From Lateolabrax maculatus (lineage: Eukaryota; Chordata; Actinopteri; Acropomatiformes; Lateolabracidae): DNA of 64,000 nucleotides. A program made the position numbers and the translations under genes. The notes beneath the pieces were generated by a model. The model searched no databases and had not been told where the DNA came from. It saw only the letters and a program-made list of their open reading frames with translations. The stretch covers positions 10,766,001-10,830,000 of the forward strand of contig CM062206.1 in NCBI GenBank assembly GCA_031216445.1, given 5' to 3'. Of this stretch, positions 1-11,100 are shown piece by piece (positions within the stretch are counted from its first letter, which is position 1; the number at the start of each line of letters is the position of its first letter).

Positions 1-1820
1 GTGGATTCTCTGGTACTCTGTACAGCACAACAAGGAGATAGTTACCTCTCACAGCTTCTCACTGCAGCATCCCAGCCCAAATAAACACATCACCTCCACT
101 GCAGGGGGAGGAGGACAACAGCACAGCTGCCAAGCCCCTCTCTTTTCCTACCCAGCAGCAACACCAGCCAAGTCCACAGTGCTGCAGGGCATCCTAGGCA
201 TGAACAGGTGCTCTGTTGGTGGAGTTGGGCCTGGTCTTAGGCCTGTCTCTGGGCCTGTGCTAAATGCTGGATGTGTGAGGGCTGGTGAGGACGGGCTGGC
301 CAGACTTTAATGGTGTGTTGGTGAGTCCTGGGCTCAGCGCTGGTAATTATGGTGGGGAGAAGGCGATTAGGCAGTGCTGAGCAGCCCAGCAAGGGGGACG
401 GGCCCACGCCCAGCAGGGAGGGGAGTCCTGCCACGGGAGGGACCAATCAAGTGTAAAGCAGAGCGCAGACCCTGGGCCTTGGTTCAGTGGGAAAAGGCTT
501 GGCCACTGGTTCAGAGCGCCGCAACTTTCACGGATTAGTAGAGACACTATTCTGAAGACTGAAAGGGGGAACACAGCACGGAGGCAGCATCAATGCATGC
601 GTGCACGCACACAAACACACAGTCACACAGTCTCTCTCTCTTTCTTTTCCTCTCTCTCTCTCACACACAAAACCCACCAACAGCTGGGTAGAGGGCTACA
701 GCCATTGCCATATTACCATAGCAACGGCATATCTCACATTTGAGCCCAAATGAAGACACTATAGGCTGCAACCGGGATATTTATTCTTCCAGCTAATAGA
801 AGTATTTTAATAGTTTCTCTCCGTGCTTGTAGAACGCTTCCCCCTGACTGAGTTAATGAGCTGCAATTGGAGGTGCTTGGTGTATCAGACAAGCATCTTG
901 TCATTTTGCAAATTACAGGATATCTACACCGCAAATTTAACTTGAGTATCTATGTGGAAAAGGGGCTTCCATATCTTCTGTGAAGACTTTCAAATTTTGG
1001 TTAATCTTTATTACTTCCTTAGGTCCGCTGTGGAATTTAGTGCAAACAAATGAATAACATTTGATAGAAGCAGCACTTTCAAGTAAAGTGATTGCAGTTT
1101 GCTCAAATTAAACAATTTTCACTGTTCAATGCCTTTAGCAGGTCCAACAACTTTGAAGAATAAGCTTTTGCTGTGCTCCACAAGCATTAGATTCTTTTAT
1201 TCATTTGGTTTTAAATGTAATTCTTGAAAAGCAGATAAGAAACTTGAGGGGTGTTAAATAGCGGGGTTGGGTGTCTTTGGAAAATGGGCCTCAGTCATGA
1301 TGAAGTGACTAAAAATGAGAAATTACTGAAAGTGATGAGTTTGAGGAAACATTTTTGTATTGTAAAAAGTTAAAAGTGGTGCAAATTAATTCAGATATGC
1401 CATTTTCAAAGAACATGTCACTGATCTTTGAAACACTGTTTTTAAAACAAACAAATTAAAGCAAACATTTCGAACCACTGCATTGGTGTAATCTAAAATT
1501 ACAACAGTGTATTGAGTATGCTGAGTTTGTTAAGCAAGCGTATTTGCAGTAAATACACAAAGTGTAAGTATCACAGTAAACATCTGGCCTCGGCTGCTGT
1601 TGCTGTAGGATACATGGAGGATTTCATCAAGCATGACAATGTCTTCAGTTTTTTCTTAGCATGCTTATTTTCGGTGACGGTCTTGGTTCAGTTTTGTCCT
1701 CATTTTGGAAAGAGAGTAAACACGTAAATGGTGACGCTGATTTGTTTCTATATGGGTTTGTTATATGAGAGCTCAAGTCCTATTCTATTCTGTTTAATGG
1801 CGTCTTTTCCCCAGACAGCC
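1..1820. other. intergenic, unique sequence
   Basis: No supportable exon. Bases 597-672 form an imperfect mixed CA/CT low-complexity patch. A near-consensus RFX X-box lies at 712-725. The remainder is unique and AT-rich from about 950 onward. Confidence 0.7.
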
Positions 1821-1831
1821 TGTGTGTGTAT

Positions 1832-1902
<71 letters not shown>
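1821..1902. repeat. (TG)n microsatellite, 82 bp
   Basis: TG repeat with one small TATAC interruption near 1830. It is pure from about 1834 to 1902. Long alternating purine-pyrimidine tracts like this can adopt Z-DNA. The overlapping VCVCVC/HTHTHT frames are repeat artefacts. Confidence 0.97.
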
Positions 1903-1903
<1 letters not shown>

Positions 1904-2006
1904 TTTAGCATTCTTTGAGATGAGGAGAGTACGCCTGTATCCAGGGGCCTCCCCCCACCTCACTCCCCCATCCCGTGCTTGCTTTGGGTACTATCATCCT
2001 GCAACC

Positions 2007-2009
<3 letters not shown>

Positions 2010-2047
<38 letters not shown>
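2010..2047. repeat. (CT)n microsatellite, 38 bp
   Basis: Nineteen CT units, 107 bases after the (TG)n tract. A looser CT-rich stretch continues to about 2104. The SLSLSL/RERERE frames through it are artefacts. Confidence 0.97.
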
Positions 2048-2050
<3 letters not shown>

Positions 2051-2884
2051 ACACACATCCACACACTTCCTGTGTTTCTCTTGGTTTCTCTATCTCTCTC
2101 TCTGTGCATTGCTCATCATGCTTCGACTTTGAAGTCACAGCTTTCTCTTTTCCCTTTTTTTGTCCTTGTGTGGCTTTGATGCACTAACATTCTGTGCATA
2201 GTTCCTCTAATGCCTGGATTCTTGTGCCTTATTCTTCCTCCTCTGCCAGTGCAGGAACGGTGAGTCTCTTGCCTTTGAAACAACGTCCATAAATTACAAC
2301 TTGTCAAGTGTCATTTTCCTTGTTTACAGCCATTTTGGGCTCCCACTCCCCCATGTTTCTCTCTTGTGTTTCACATTTAATTGCACCAATAATGTTGGTG
2401 GTGCTCACTAGCTCTGCACATGCAGCTTGTTGCCGCTAAGGGGGTGCGGAAACTATTAAAATATTTTCCAGGCTTTACGAGTTTTATGTGTGTAATTTGT
2501 GTGGATATATCCCACTGTGTTACCACCAACTAGGAGAACAGAATGAGATTGTGCTGTGGCCTGTGTTACAATAGCGAGAGGGAGTCAGGAAGAGACTGGA
2601 GGGTAAGAGGAGGAGTTAGAAGGGAAGAGAGGGAGAAAGAGAGAAAGAAAAGGAGAGTTAAGTCTGTACAGGAAATCTGCACTAAGTGTTTCTAAAGAGC
2701 TAGTGTTTTTCCTCCCCTGCACAAACAGTTTAATTTATTGCATGTCTGCTGGAGTCAACAGCCCTTTATAACCCCACAATAATTTCCCATATGTTCCATA
2801 TATCACCACAGAGAGAGGGTGGAGGATAGAGGGAGAGGGAAAAAAAAAAGACTGAGGCAGCAAATATGTTCAAGACTCTACTGT
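2048..2884. other. intergenic, no gene seen
   Basis: Unique sequence, with a purine-rich AG stretch at about 2573-2660 (AGAGGGAGAAAGAGAGAAAG) and a second short one at about 2810-2850. No exon evidence. Confidence 0.65.
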
Positions 2885-2902
2885 ACACACACACACGCAC
2901 AC

Positions 2903-2949
<47 letters not shown>
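2885..2949. repeat. (AC)n microsatellite, 65 bp
   Basis: AC repeat with two G interruptions in its first third, then pure to 2949. Confidence 0.97.
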
Positions 2950-2951
<2 letters not shown>

Positions 2952-5900
2952 AGATCTGGCCAATTGCAGCAGGGACAGTACCCTCATCTTAATAAGACCC
3001 ACATTGGTATGTGTAGATGTATGTGTTATTCCCCGCACACGGCTACACCTGTGGGTGGGCCATGAAATATTAAACACTCTTGTTCATGTTGTTTACTTTC
3101 ATCATTATGGGAGAATCCTTGATAATAGAAAACTTCTCTCCTCTGGATCTGCAGCAGGGAGTATCTTGTAAGGGTCTGGCACAACCTCCACTTCTCCAGC
3201 AGGACCAGTTTGTTCTTGTCAAAACCCATGTGCCATGATGAGGCTGACGAGGTGTAGGAGTTCTAAAATAAGAGGGATTTGAGTCAGCAGCCTTCCAAAT
3301 CTTCTTCTTAGTTCCAGTGTTTGGAATGAACAGGGACAGGCAGAGTTTGACTTGTGCTCTGTTGATAAGCTATGAGTAATCAGTGTCTGTGTTTATGTGT
3401 GACTGAGTGAGTCTGCATGAACAATTGCATGCTTTAATGTACATGAGTACTGCCACATTTATGGTATGCATGCAAGTGTGTTATGTGTTTTATTTCATTT
3501 CATCTTAATGTATATTGTTTGCCAATAATGATAACTTATCTCATGAAGATGTGTTTTATATTATTTACTGTGTTTTACTTTATTGTCATTCATGTGTTTC
3601 CACTCCAGCCTCCATTTATGGTTGTACACTATGCTTGTAAATGTCTAAATTATCTTCCTATCGGCTATTTTACAAATTGTTCTTCACAACATATTGCATC
3701 TGTCCATAGAGTAGCTTTGGTAAGACTGGTTTATGGTTTGTCAGTTGTTGGTGTTAGTGTCCTCTGAACAGCAATGACATCGTACGGATGTGAACTTCAG
3801 TCGCACCAGAGGAAAATGAAGAAACAGTCAGCCCCCTGTTGGTGTGGTTGATACTGTGCTGTACACCAAGGGATGGGATGAGATTCTGGAGGTGGGGGCT
3901 GATTGGTGGGGGGTCAGGTTGGGGTGCAAGAAAGCTGATCGATCCCCAGCTGCAGGTGGCCGAGCTTGAGAACAGCGTTGAGCACTCTGAAACCTGTCCT
4001 GACTACCAAGCAAACTGCCTACACACAAACAAAACAGCACATTTGGAGGGACTATACACTCCAGCATTGGCTCAGACTTGAGAAAATAGTTGTATGAGAG
4101 TTGTTTGATTCAATAGTTCATTATGATCCTCATACAGAATGCTTCGCAATTTGATGATTTTCATACGTGATAACAGAGCAACAGCTGTGAAGAACACTTC
4201 AGAAAATAGTCATGTACAAAATATGACATTTCATTGACAATAATCTTCAGATTGCATGAATTAAGTAAATTATGTTCCTTGGCTTAGCCTGTGATTCATG
4301 ATGTATAATAAAGCTCGGCTCTATTTGTTCATCTGTAATTGAAAGCTCAGAAAAAACCCTCTCCCCATAAAGGATGAACACTGTGGAGATTTTGGAGATT
4401 GAACCTCCCCTCCCCCACGCTACAGCACCATTATACACAAGAAACATTGTGGGTGATCATACACACAAGATACATATTCAAGTAACAAAAGGGTTAAAGC
4501 TATTTATCTCCACATATCCACAAATGAGTGAATCATCAAGTTATACGGTGAGAGCAGCCCCATCCCCTGCAACTCCTTATTCATAAAGAAATAGGTTAAG
4601 CCTTGATGTTTAAATCACAGGCAGAGTGTAAATCTCCTAAAATCCTTTCATGCTTGTTAAGACAAAGGGTTCTTGTTTGGGAACATGTCTTTAAGATCAT
4701 AGTTAGAAGTGGCAGACGCTTCGTTTGAATCGATATTAGGTGCAGTGGTGTAAGAGATGGATGCAAAGCGTAAGACAAAACACAGGAGAAAGTCAGACAG
4801 GAAGAATGAGAGTATTTTACTTTAAAGTTTGTCTACCCTGAGAGCTTTGGCAGCTCTGCAGACGTACAAGTTAGCTTAAAATGATAGAATGATTTAGTGT
4901 TTGGGTCTCTGGGGATGGAAACTGTCTGGACACAGTGTGCACTCAATAGCAGATCAATATCTCTACAATATCAACCAGACCCAACCTGGCTCCCTCCTCC
5001 CACTATTCGAAGCACAAACAACATGAAATGAAAGTTTATTTGATGTTGCTCTGTGGACAAATGATTGAAGGTTGCCTTAGGCTAAAGAAGATTTGGTAGG
5101 AAAAGAAAACTTAAATACGCCACTGGTGCTTAATGACTTACTGTACTTACATGTACTGTAGTGAAAAGCACAGATGTGTTTATCACAAGTATTGCCATAC
5201 CATAATTCAGGTCTATTGCTATTTAAGCTCACCACAATATATTACCTTGTTATTGTAGGCCTGTGCACTCATGGCCAGGAGGCAAAGGGGAGTTTTACTG
5301 CCTCACCAAAATTGAACAAACAGGCTTTATTTGCCCTTTCCTACTGACACACAGGGAAATTATTATCCCTGACGTGCAGCAGTAGAGAACTGATATTTAA
5401 GCGGTGATGAATCCAGTATGTTACAGCTGAGGCTACCAGTCTGGCTCATGACTGCTTATAGCAGTTGTTAACATAGATGGAAGAGAAAATTGGATCCTGC
5501 TTGAAACCCTGACCACTCACTGGAAACTTGATGAAAGCCATATCCTCAGAAATGTGTATTAATGCCCCCCAATGACTGTAGGAAGATTAGGGGAAGATAC
5601 GTAGCAGTGGCTTGAAATGACTCACAGGCTGCAAGGACCATTTGCCGGATAAGAGGTTCTTCTATTTCGCTTCTCCTTAGGATAGATTCCTGTAACATAT
5701 AGCAAACAAAGACACAGGAAAAGAGGGAAATCATGTAGTTGATTAGAGGAAATGAGTGAAATGTCAAGGACTTCTCTTCATTACCAGAAAGGCCTTCTCA
5801 AAACTCCTCCTGGTGAATGAGCTCTTGTGAAAAGACTGCAGCACTCACCCACTATCCTATGCAAACAAGTTGTCCAAGAACCTCATTGTTTCAAAAGACC
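2950..5900. other. intergenic, no gene seen
   Basis: AT-rich, mostly unique sequence. A CTCF-like motif lies on the minus strand at 3829-3842. No splice-bounded conserved frame or recognised mobile element was found. Confidence 0.6.
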
Positions 5901-5929
5901 TTGTGACACACAAAAAAAAGCGGGCAATG

Positions 5930-8110
5930 TCTTGGACACACATGCTATCCCAGACTCTTTCACGCCCAGGCTAAACGTTTAGCCACCCTGGCTAATTAAC
6001 TGCTGTGAAAGAACGTGCATCAAAGGGAGGCGGCAGTTGGAGTCTCTCTGACCAACCCTCGGGTCCAGAGGTCAGCCCTCTCCAAGACAGAAGTTAGGAC
6101 GTCCTGGCCCTGGACCTCTGGACGCTAACCCTTAACCCCTGCTGGAGATATCAAAGCTCTGGCAGCAGAGGGTTGCACAGACGTCCCCCCAACAATAACA
6201 GGAGGACATCAAAGAGCTGGTTGGAAAAAGACGAGTAGAAAAAAAAAATAAAAGCGAGCCAATATCAAATTCCCTCTTATTCTGCAGATATTCCAAAAGA
6301 TGAATATAATTAATCTCTCCAAGTTGTCATGGGTCTAAAGGGCTCTTGCTGTGCTGCAGCCTCCTTGGGGCACTTGAGGAGAATTATGTGATTAAACAGA
6401 CCTGTGAATTCTGGACACAGGCAGAGAGAAGAAAGCTTCAGTCCTCTTCATAATGCCCCTAATGAAGTGGCTGGTGGCTCCGTCATCCCTGGCTGGGCCT
6501 TGTGCAGCCTGTTCACAATCTGTCTAATGACAGAGCGGGGGCTGCCGAGCGCACCAGTGCTTCCCAATGAGCCACAAAGGGAGATCACAGGCTCCATTGT
6601 GGCTAGGCACAGGAGCTTAGCACTCATCAGGCCCAATAAACCTGTCTCTAGTCAGGGTAGGACACACCCCTCCGCCGCCAGCCAAGAACCCCACACAGCA
6701 CACTCCTTCAGTCGCTCACTCTGTCATTATGACATCAGGGTGACATGGCCTTATCACCCACTGAAATGCAACTTACACCCGCTCACTAGTGTTTATATTT
6801 ACATGTTGACATCGGAATAACAAGCCTTTTTTCTCTCTTGGCCACTGCTGTTGTGTGTACTGTAGGGCAGATAATGTATGGGTATGTATCTGCATACACT
6901 GGGTGTCTACTTGCCCGCCCTTTCGCCTCCATTTTAAACAGGGCCGCTCCTCTTGGCCTGTGCTGCCTCCCGGAGCCCCTGCCAAACGTATGCAAATGAG
7001 CATGTCCACAATGGTGCCCACAGCTGCACGCAGTCGGCCAAAGACAGAGGACAAGGCGGCCGTCCCTTTCATCCGTAACCCCTGATCCCCTCTCAGTGAC
7101 ACGTCATGTTCACCCCAACACTGGTCCCCGCCAAAGAACCATGTCGCCTCCCAGCCCATATACCCACTGCCTACAGCTTTCCTCTATACACACAGACGAG
7201 CCTTTGGCCTGGCTCTTAGGAGCATTGGACAGAAGTGTCCAGAATCTGCTCAGACATTCTGCATTGTGATTCACATACCTCCACTCGTCGATGGCTCTTG
7301 AACCTTTGTCAGACCAAAGTGAAAAAGGAAATGTGGGGAAAAGTAAACAACTTGTGTCTTTTTTTTTCCTCCACACTTTTTGAACAGGCTTTCCTCTGTG
7401 GTCATTATTTGGGCTAAAATTACTGTGCCGAGCGGACGAAGACAGAAGGAGAGAGGAGGAGGGAGGAGAGTTATCCAGAAAGAGTGGGGGTAAAGAACCT
7501 GATTGCTTTAATCTCAGTGCTCGCGGCGCACCCCTTTTCATAAAGCTCTTCGGCCGTGTGATTCAGACCCAGGCCCCAGTGTTCTGCGCCCCACTATTGT
7601 TCTCACATGAAAATCAATTCCCTTGAAGACCCTCCTTAATCCCGTTTTTGGCGTCAACAATGGCCACTTGTGCACGGCCTGATAGACTAAGAGCTGGGAT
7701 GATGCGGCTGTCTGCTCTGATTCCAGCCCATTCAGGTAATGGCGGCCCGCATCACTTTGTAGTGCCAAGTGCAGGACTCGACAGGAAGACGTTTGCGATC
7801 ATAATTTCCTGCAGAGCAGAGGCCCAGGCACCCTACACACCCACAAGACTTTTAATTAGGGCAGACAACCACAGAGATTAGAGATCAGCCTGTAACAATG
7901 AGTGTCCCTTTGAACGGGCCTCAGCCTCTGTCCCCACTGAGCCCATATGGAGAGCATAGTGCCATGATCACGCTAATAACGATCACCTCAGCAATAGCAC
8001 ACAGCAGCAGCCGCGACACTGGACCACATGTTCAGTATATCTGGACGTCTGTCTGTATGCAAATGTCAATATTGAAAAATCTAGGGACGTCAACTAAACT
8101 TTCATTTGGG
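5930..8110. promoter_or_regulatory. candidate conserved non-coding / enhancer block with SOX and POU motifs
   Basis: This repeat-free block is less AT-rich than its surroundings. It has an unusual density of developmental factor motifs: SOX-type CCATTGTGG at 6594-6602, POU octamer ATGCAAAT at 6990-6997, SOX-type CCACAATGG at 7006-7014, AACAATGG at 7656-7663, and a second ATGCAAAT at 8057-8064. A 16-bp palindrome, GGCTAAACGTTTAGCC, lies at 5969-5984. Frames through it are short and show no protein family. Enhancer function is inferred from motif content and position in a desert beside fgf13. No conservation data are available here. Confidence 0.4.
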
Positions 8111-11100
8111 TAAAGGTATAAAATAAAATTATTTAATTTAGTTTTTTAATTTAAATTTTCAAAGGAGGATCAAAGCTTCAACTGAGGTGTCTTTAGGACA
8201 ACCCAGAGTGGTTTCCTGCAGAAGTCTGTTCATAATTCAGTTATTGGTTTCAGGTAGAATTTCAGATGCTCGGCCATCTGTTTGCGTCTTCAAAATATAT
8301 ACAGCCATGCCTTGGCTTGTCAGGTACTGGTTTTAGACAAGTTCTGATGTCCGCTGATCTTTTTATTGGATTCAGACATCAAAACAGTGCAGTTTCAGTG
8401 ATTGCTGGACTCTAGATATAAGCTTTGATGCAGCCTTCCTCCAACTCTCCAAAGACCAACAGGAAAGGCAGCAGAGAGCAGCATCACAGCAACAATCCCC
8501 CTTAATTACAGTCAGAGCTATATCTAAAAATCCTGATGAGGGATACAAAGGCCTAAGTCTGCAGAAGAGATTTCATTACTCGTTCCTCTCCTTACCTTTT
8601 CTGTGTTTGGCAAAGAAAAGGAACAAAGGAGGAACCCTACTGATTGAAAACTAGCAGAACAGTGAAACAACAGGACACAACTGATCGCTCATGCATGGCT
8701 GGGATTAGGATAAAAGTAGAAAGAGCATGGAGAAGAAAGCACACAACAAAAGAAACAGGGGACTGACAAACTTTTTTCTTTTTCTTTTGTGGTGAAAAGG
8801 ATGGAATGAAAGGTCTGGTCATATGAAAAGATGGAGAGAGAACGATTACCAAACAGAGGCGGTCCTTTTTAGCCTCTGTACGCCTCCACTGTCGTTCTTT
8901 TAACCAGCTACATGAAAGATGAAGCTCAGGTCTCTGGTGACCAATATGAAACAAACATAACAGATAAAAATGAATTGTTTATCATGATATTAGTATTAAT
9001 TCATTAATTATTTGTTTAAAGGCAAGTCGTGCCAGCCATCTTCAATGTGAATTTCTAAGAGAATAAGAATGGAACATTGTAATTGCCATTGACCAACTGG
9101 CTTGTGAAAGTTGTTCATTACACACTAACTAACAAGACAGCGCTCTTTTCAGCCCCTGCCTCCACTAAGTGGAGATCATCCAACAATACTTTCAGTGCCT
9201 CCCCTGCCTTTGGCCTCAGTTCAAATTGTATTCTATTCTTTATTTATCTCTTTCAACAAAACAGGAGGGGAAGGCAAGTGATTAGAATTTCTGTCTTTGA
9301 CTTTTCCTCATTTAAGGGGGTATTTGTGAATGTGGGGAGGTGATGGCTACGCCTCTATTTCGGCCAGCTCGCTTTAAGTGGTGCACCACTCATCCTCCTT
9401 CAGTTTGGACCAAGGGTGGGTGGGTGGGGGGGCATAGTTAACTTGTCTGGAGGTGAATGAGGTCACGGTGTGAGTGTGAAGAGGAGCATAGGCTTCCTAG
9501 ATAGGGGATGAAGAATGTACAGCTATTGTGTGGACAAAAGCAAAGACTTAGCTCAGTGAACACCTCAAAGTGTTTGTGTTTTCATTCAGTGAAATGTTTG
9601 CAGCCAAAATAATTGAGTTAAAGTGTACTATAACGCACACAAACTGCATCAGACACGTCTCAGAAGTGTTGTACCATATAACTGATGAATTAGAATTTTA
9701 TGTGTTCTATGTTTATATCTTACGTTGATACACCAAAGAAAAATCACAATATCCCTACTCATACATAATTTAAGTATTTTCCCAGGTGACATTGCATATG
9801 TACAGAAATGTGTTATGATGTAAGAACATCATTAAAGTTTTTTGTAAGAGCTAACAAAGTAGATAACCCTTGTGTTTTGTTGACATTGGCTTTACCTCTT
9901 CAATGTTTGTGGTCCCACTGACTCCGCTGTTACACTATGTGTGAAAAGTAACAATAACTACAGTTTTTTTCCAATTTTTTCTGCCAAGTACTTTTTCCTT
10001 TTCTTCTGACCTTAATAAAACCCAATATGTAGAAAAGTATTGAAACGGTAACAATTCCCTTCACCACAAACTGGACTTGCACATTTGATGAAGATGACAA
10101 AATACAGAAATTACCATAAAGCATTGTAAAGCCATGTAATGTCATTTATGTTACTTATGTTATTTACTCCCTGTTATGATCAAACTGTTAAACACTCGAA
10201 TAACAGAAATCTACATAGAATTTTAAAGGTGTTTTTAAGTTTTGACAAAACAACTTGGGCTCATTGTGTAGGACAACTTAACGGGATAATGGAAGTAATC
10301 AATCCAAATGGGACTAAGACAGAACTAGGTAGCACCTTAGGTTTCATACAACCAAAGGGAAAATGTAGAATGTAGAATTAGATCACATTATGTGTTAAAA
10401 TGGCCTGTGCAAACACACACAGACATATGCACATGCAGACAGACACAAAAAACAATCAAAACACTCAAGACATTGTTGCATGTTATTCATGTGTTTGCTT
10501 AAGTGATCCTTTCTCTTTTGAGGAAGTTCTCACTATTATCCTGAAATATAAACCACGCATGTCGTCAAAGTGGCTTTTTGGAAAACAATAGTGTCTGTCC
10601 TCGAATGCAGGGGTCCATAGGGGACTTTTCGGTGCCACCCCCGATTCTCTCGCATCTTGTAGATGGCTCCTCTAATCACCATGACTGGCTGACCTTTAGG
10701 CCAGTCCCCTTCTGGGATTTACAGCTTTCACTGGCTTGACCTTTGCCACCCAACACTCCTACAGACACTCCCTTCACGTGAATGTTGCCCCAAAGCTGGA
10801 CAAGAGCTACTGCCGGCCGATGTGTAGGCTGCTACTGCTACCTCAGCATGTCAAAACCTCTCTAGGTGGTATGATTCAGTCGGTGCTTTATTAACCCCCA
10901 CCTTCGACCACCCCCTCTACCCCCCACCGCCATAAAGAAAGTTTCCCCTTTGGCCTGGAGCAAGGTAGACCTACTTAAAGCTCGGCCTAATGACGTGTGC
11001 CATGGTAGAAGAGGCTAAATGCCACCACCACATGTGGGGATGATTACAGGAAGTAGTGCAGAGTTGCAGGGGACCTCAGGACTTTGGGGGTGGGTGTGGG

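Noticed and set aside
1728..2138. Open frames of 134, 71 and 77 codons across the (TG)n and (CT)n tracts
   Set aside because: Their length comes from CVCVCV, HTHTHT, SLSLSL and RERERE runs translated from microsatellites.
6404..7541. Open frames of 138, 128 and 143 codons in the 6.4-7.5 kb block
   Set aside because: They overlap on opposite strands, have no recognisable family, no splice-site support and no conserved motif. The block fits non-coding regulatory DNA better.
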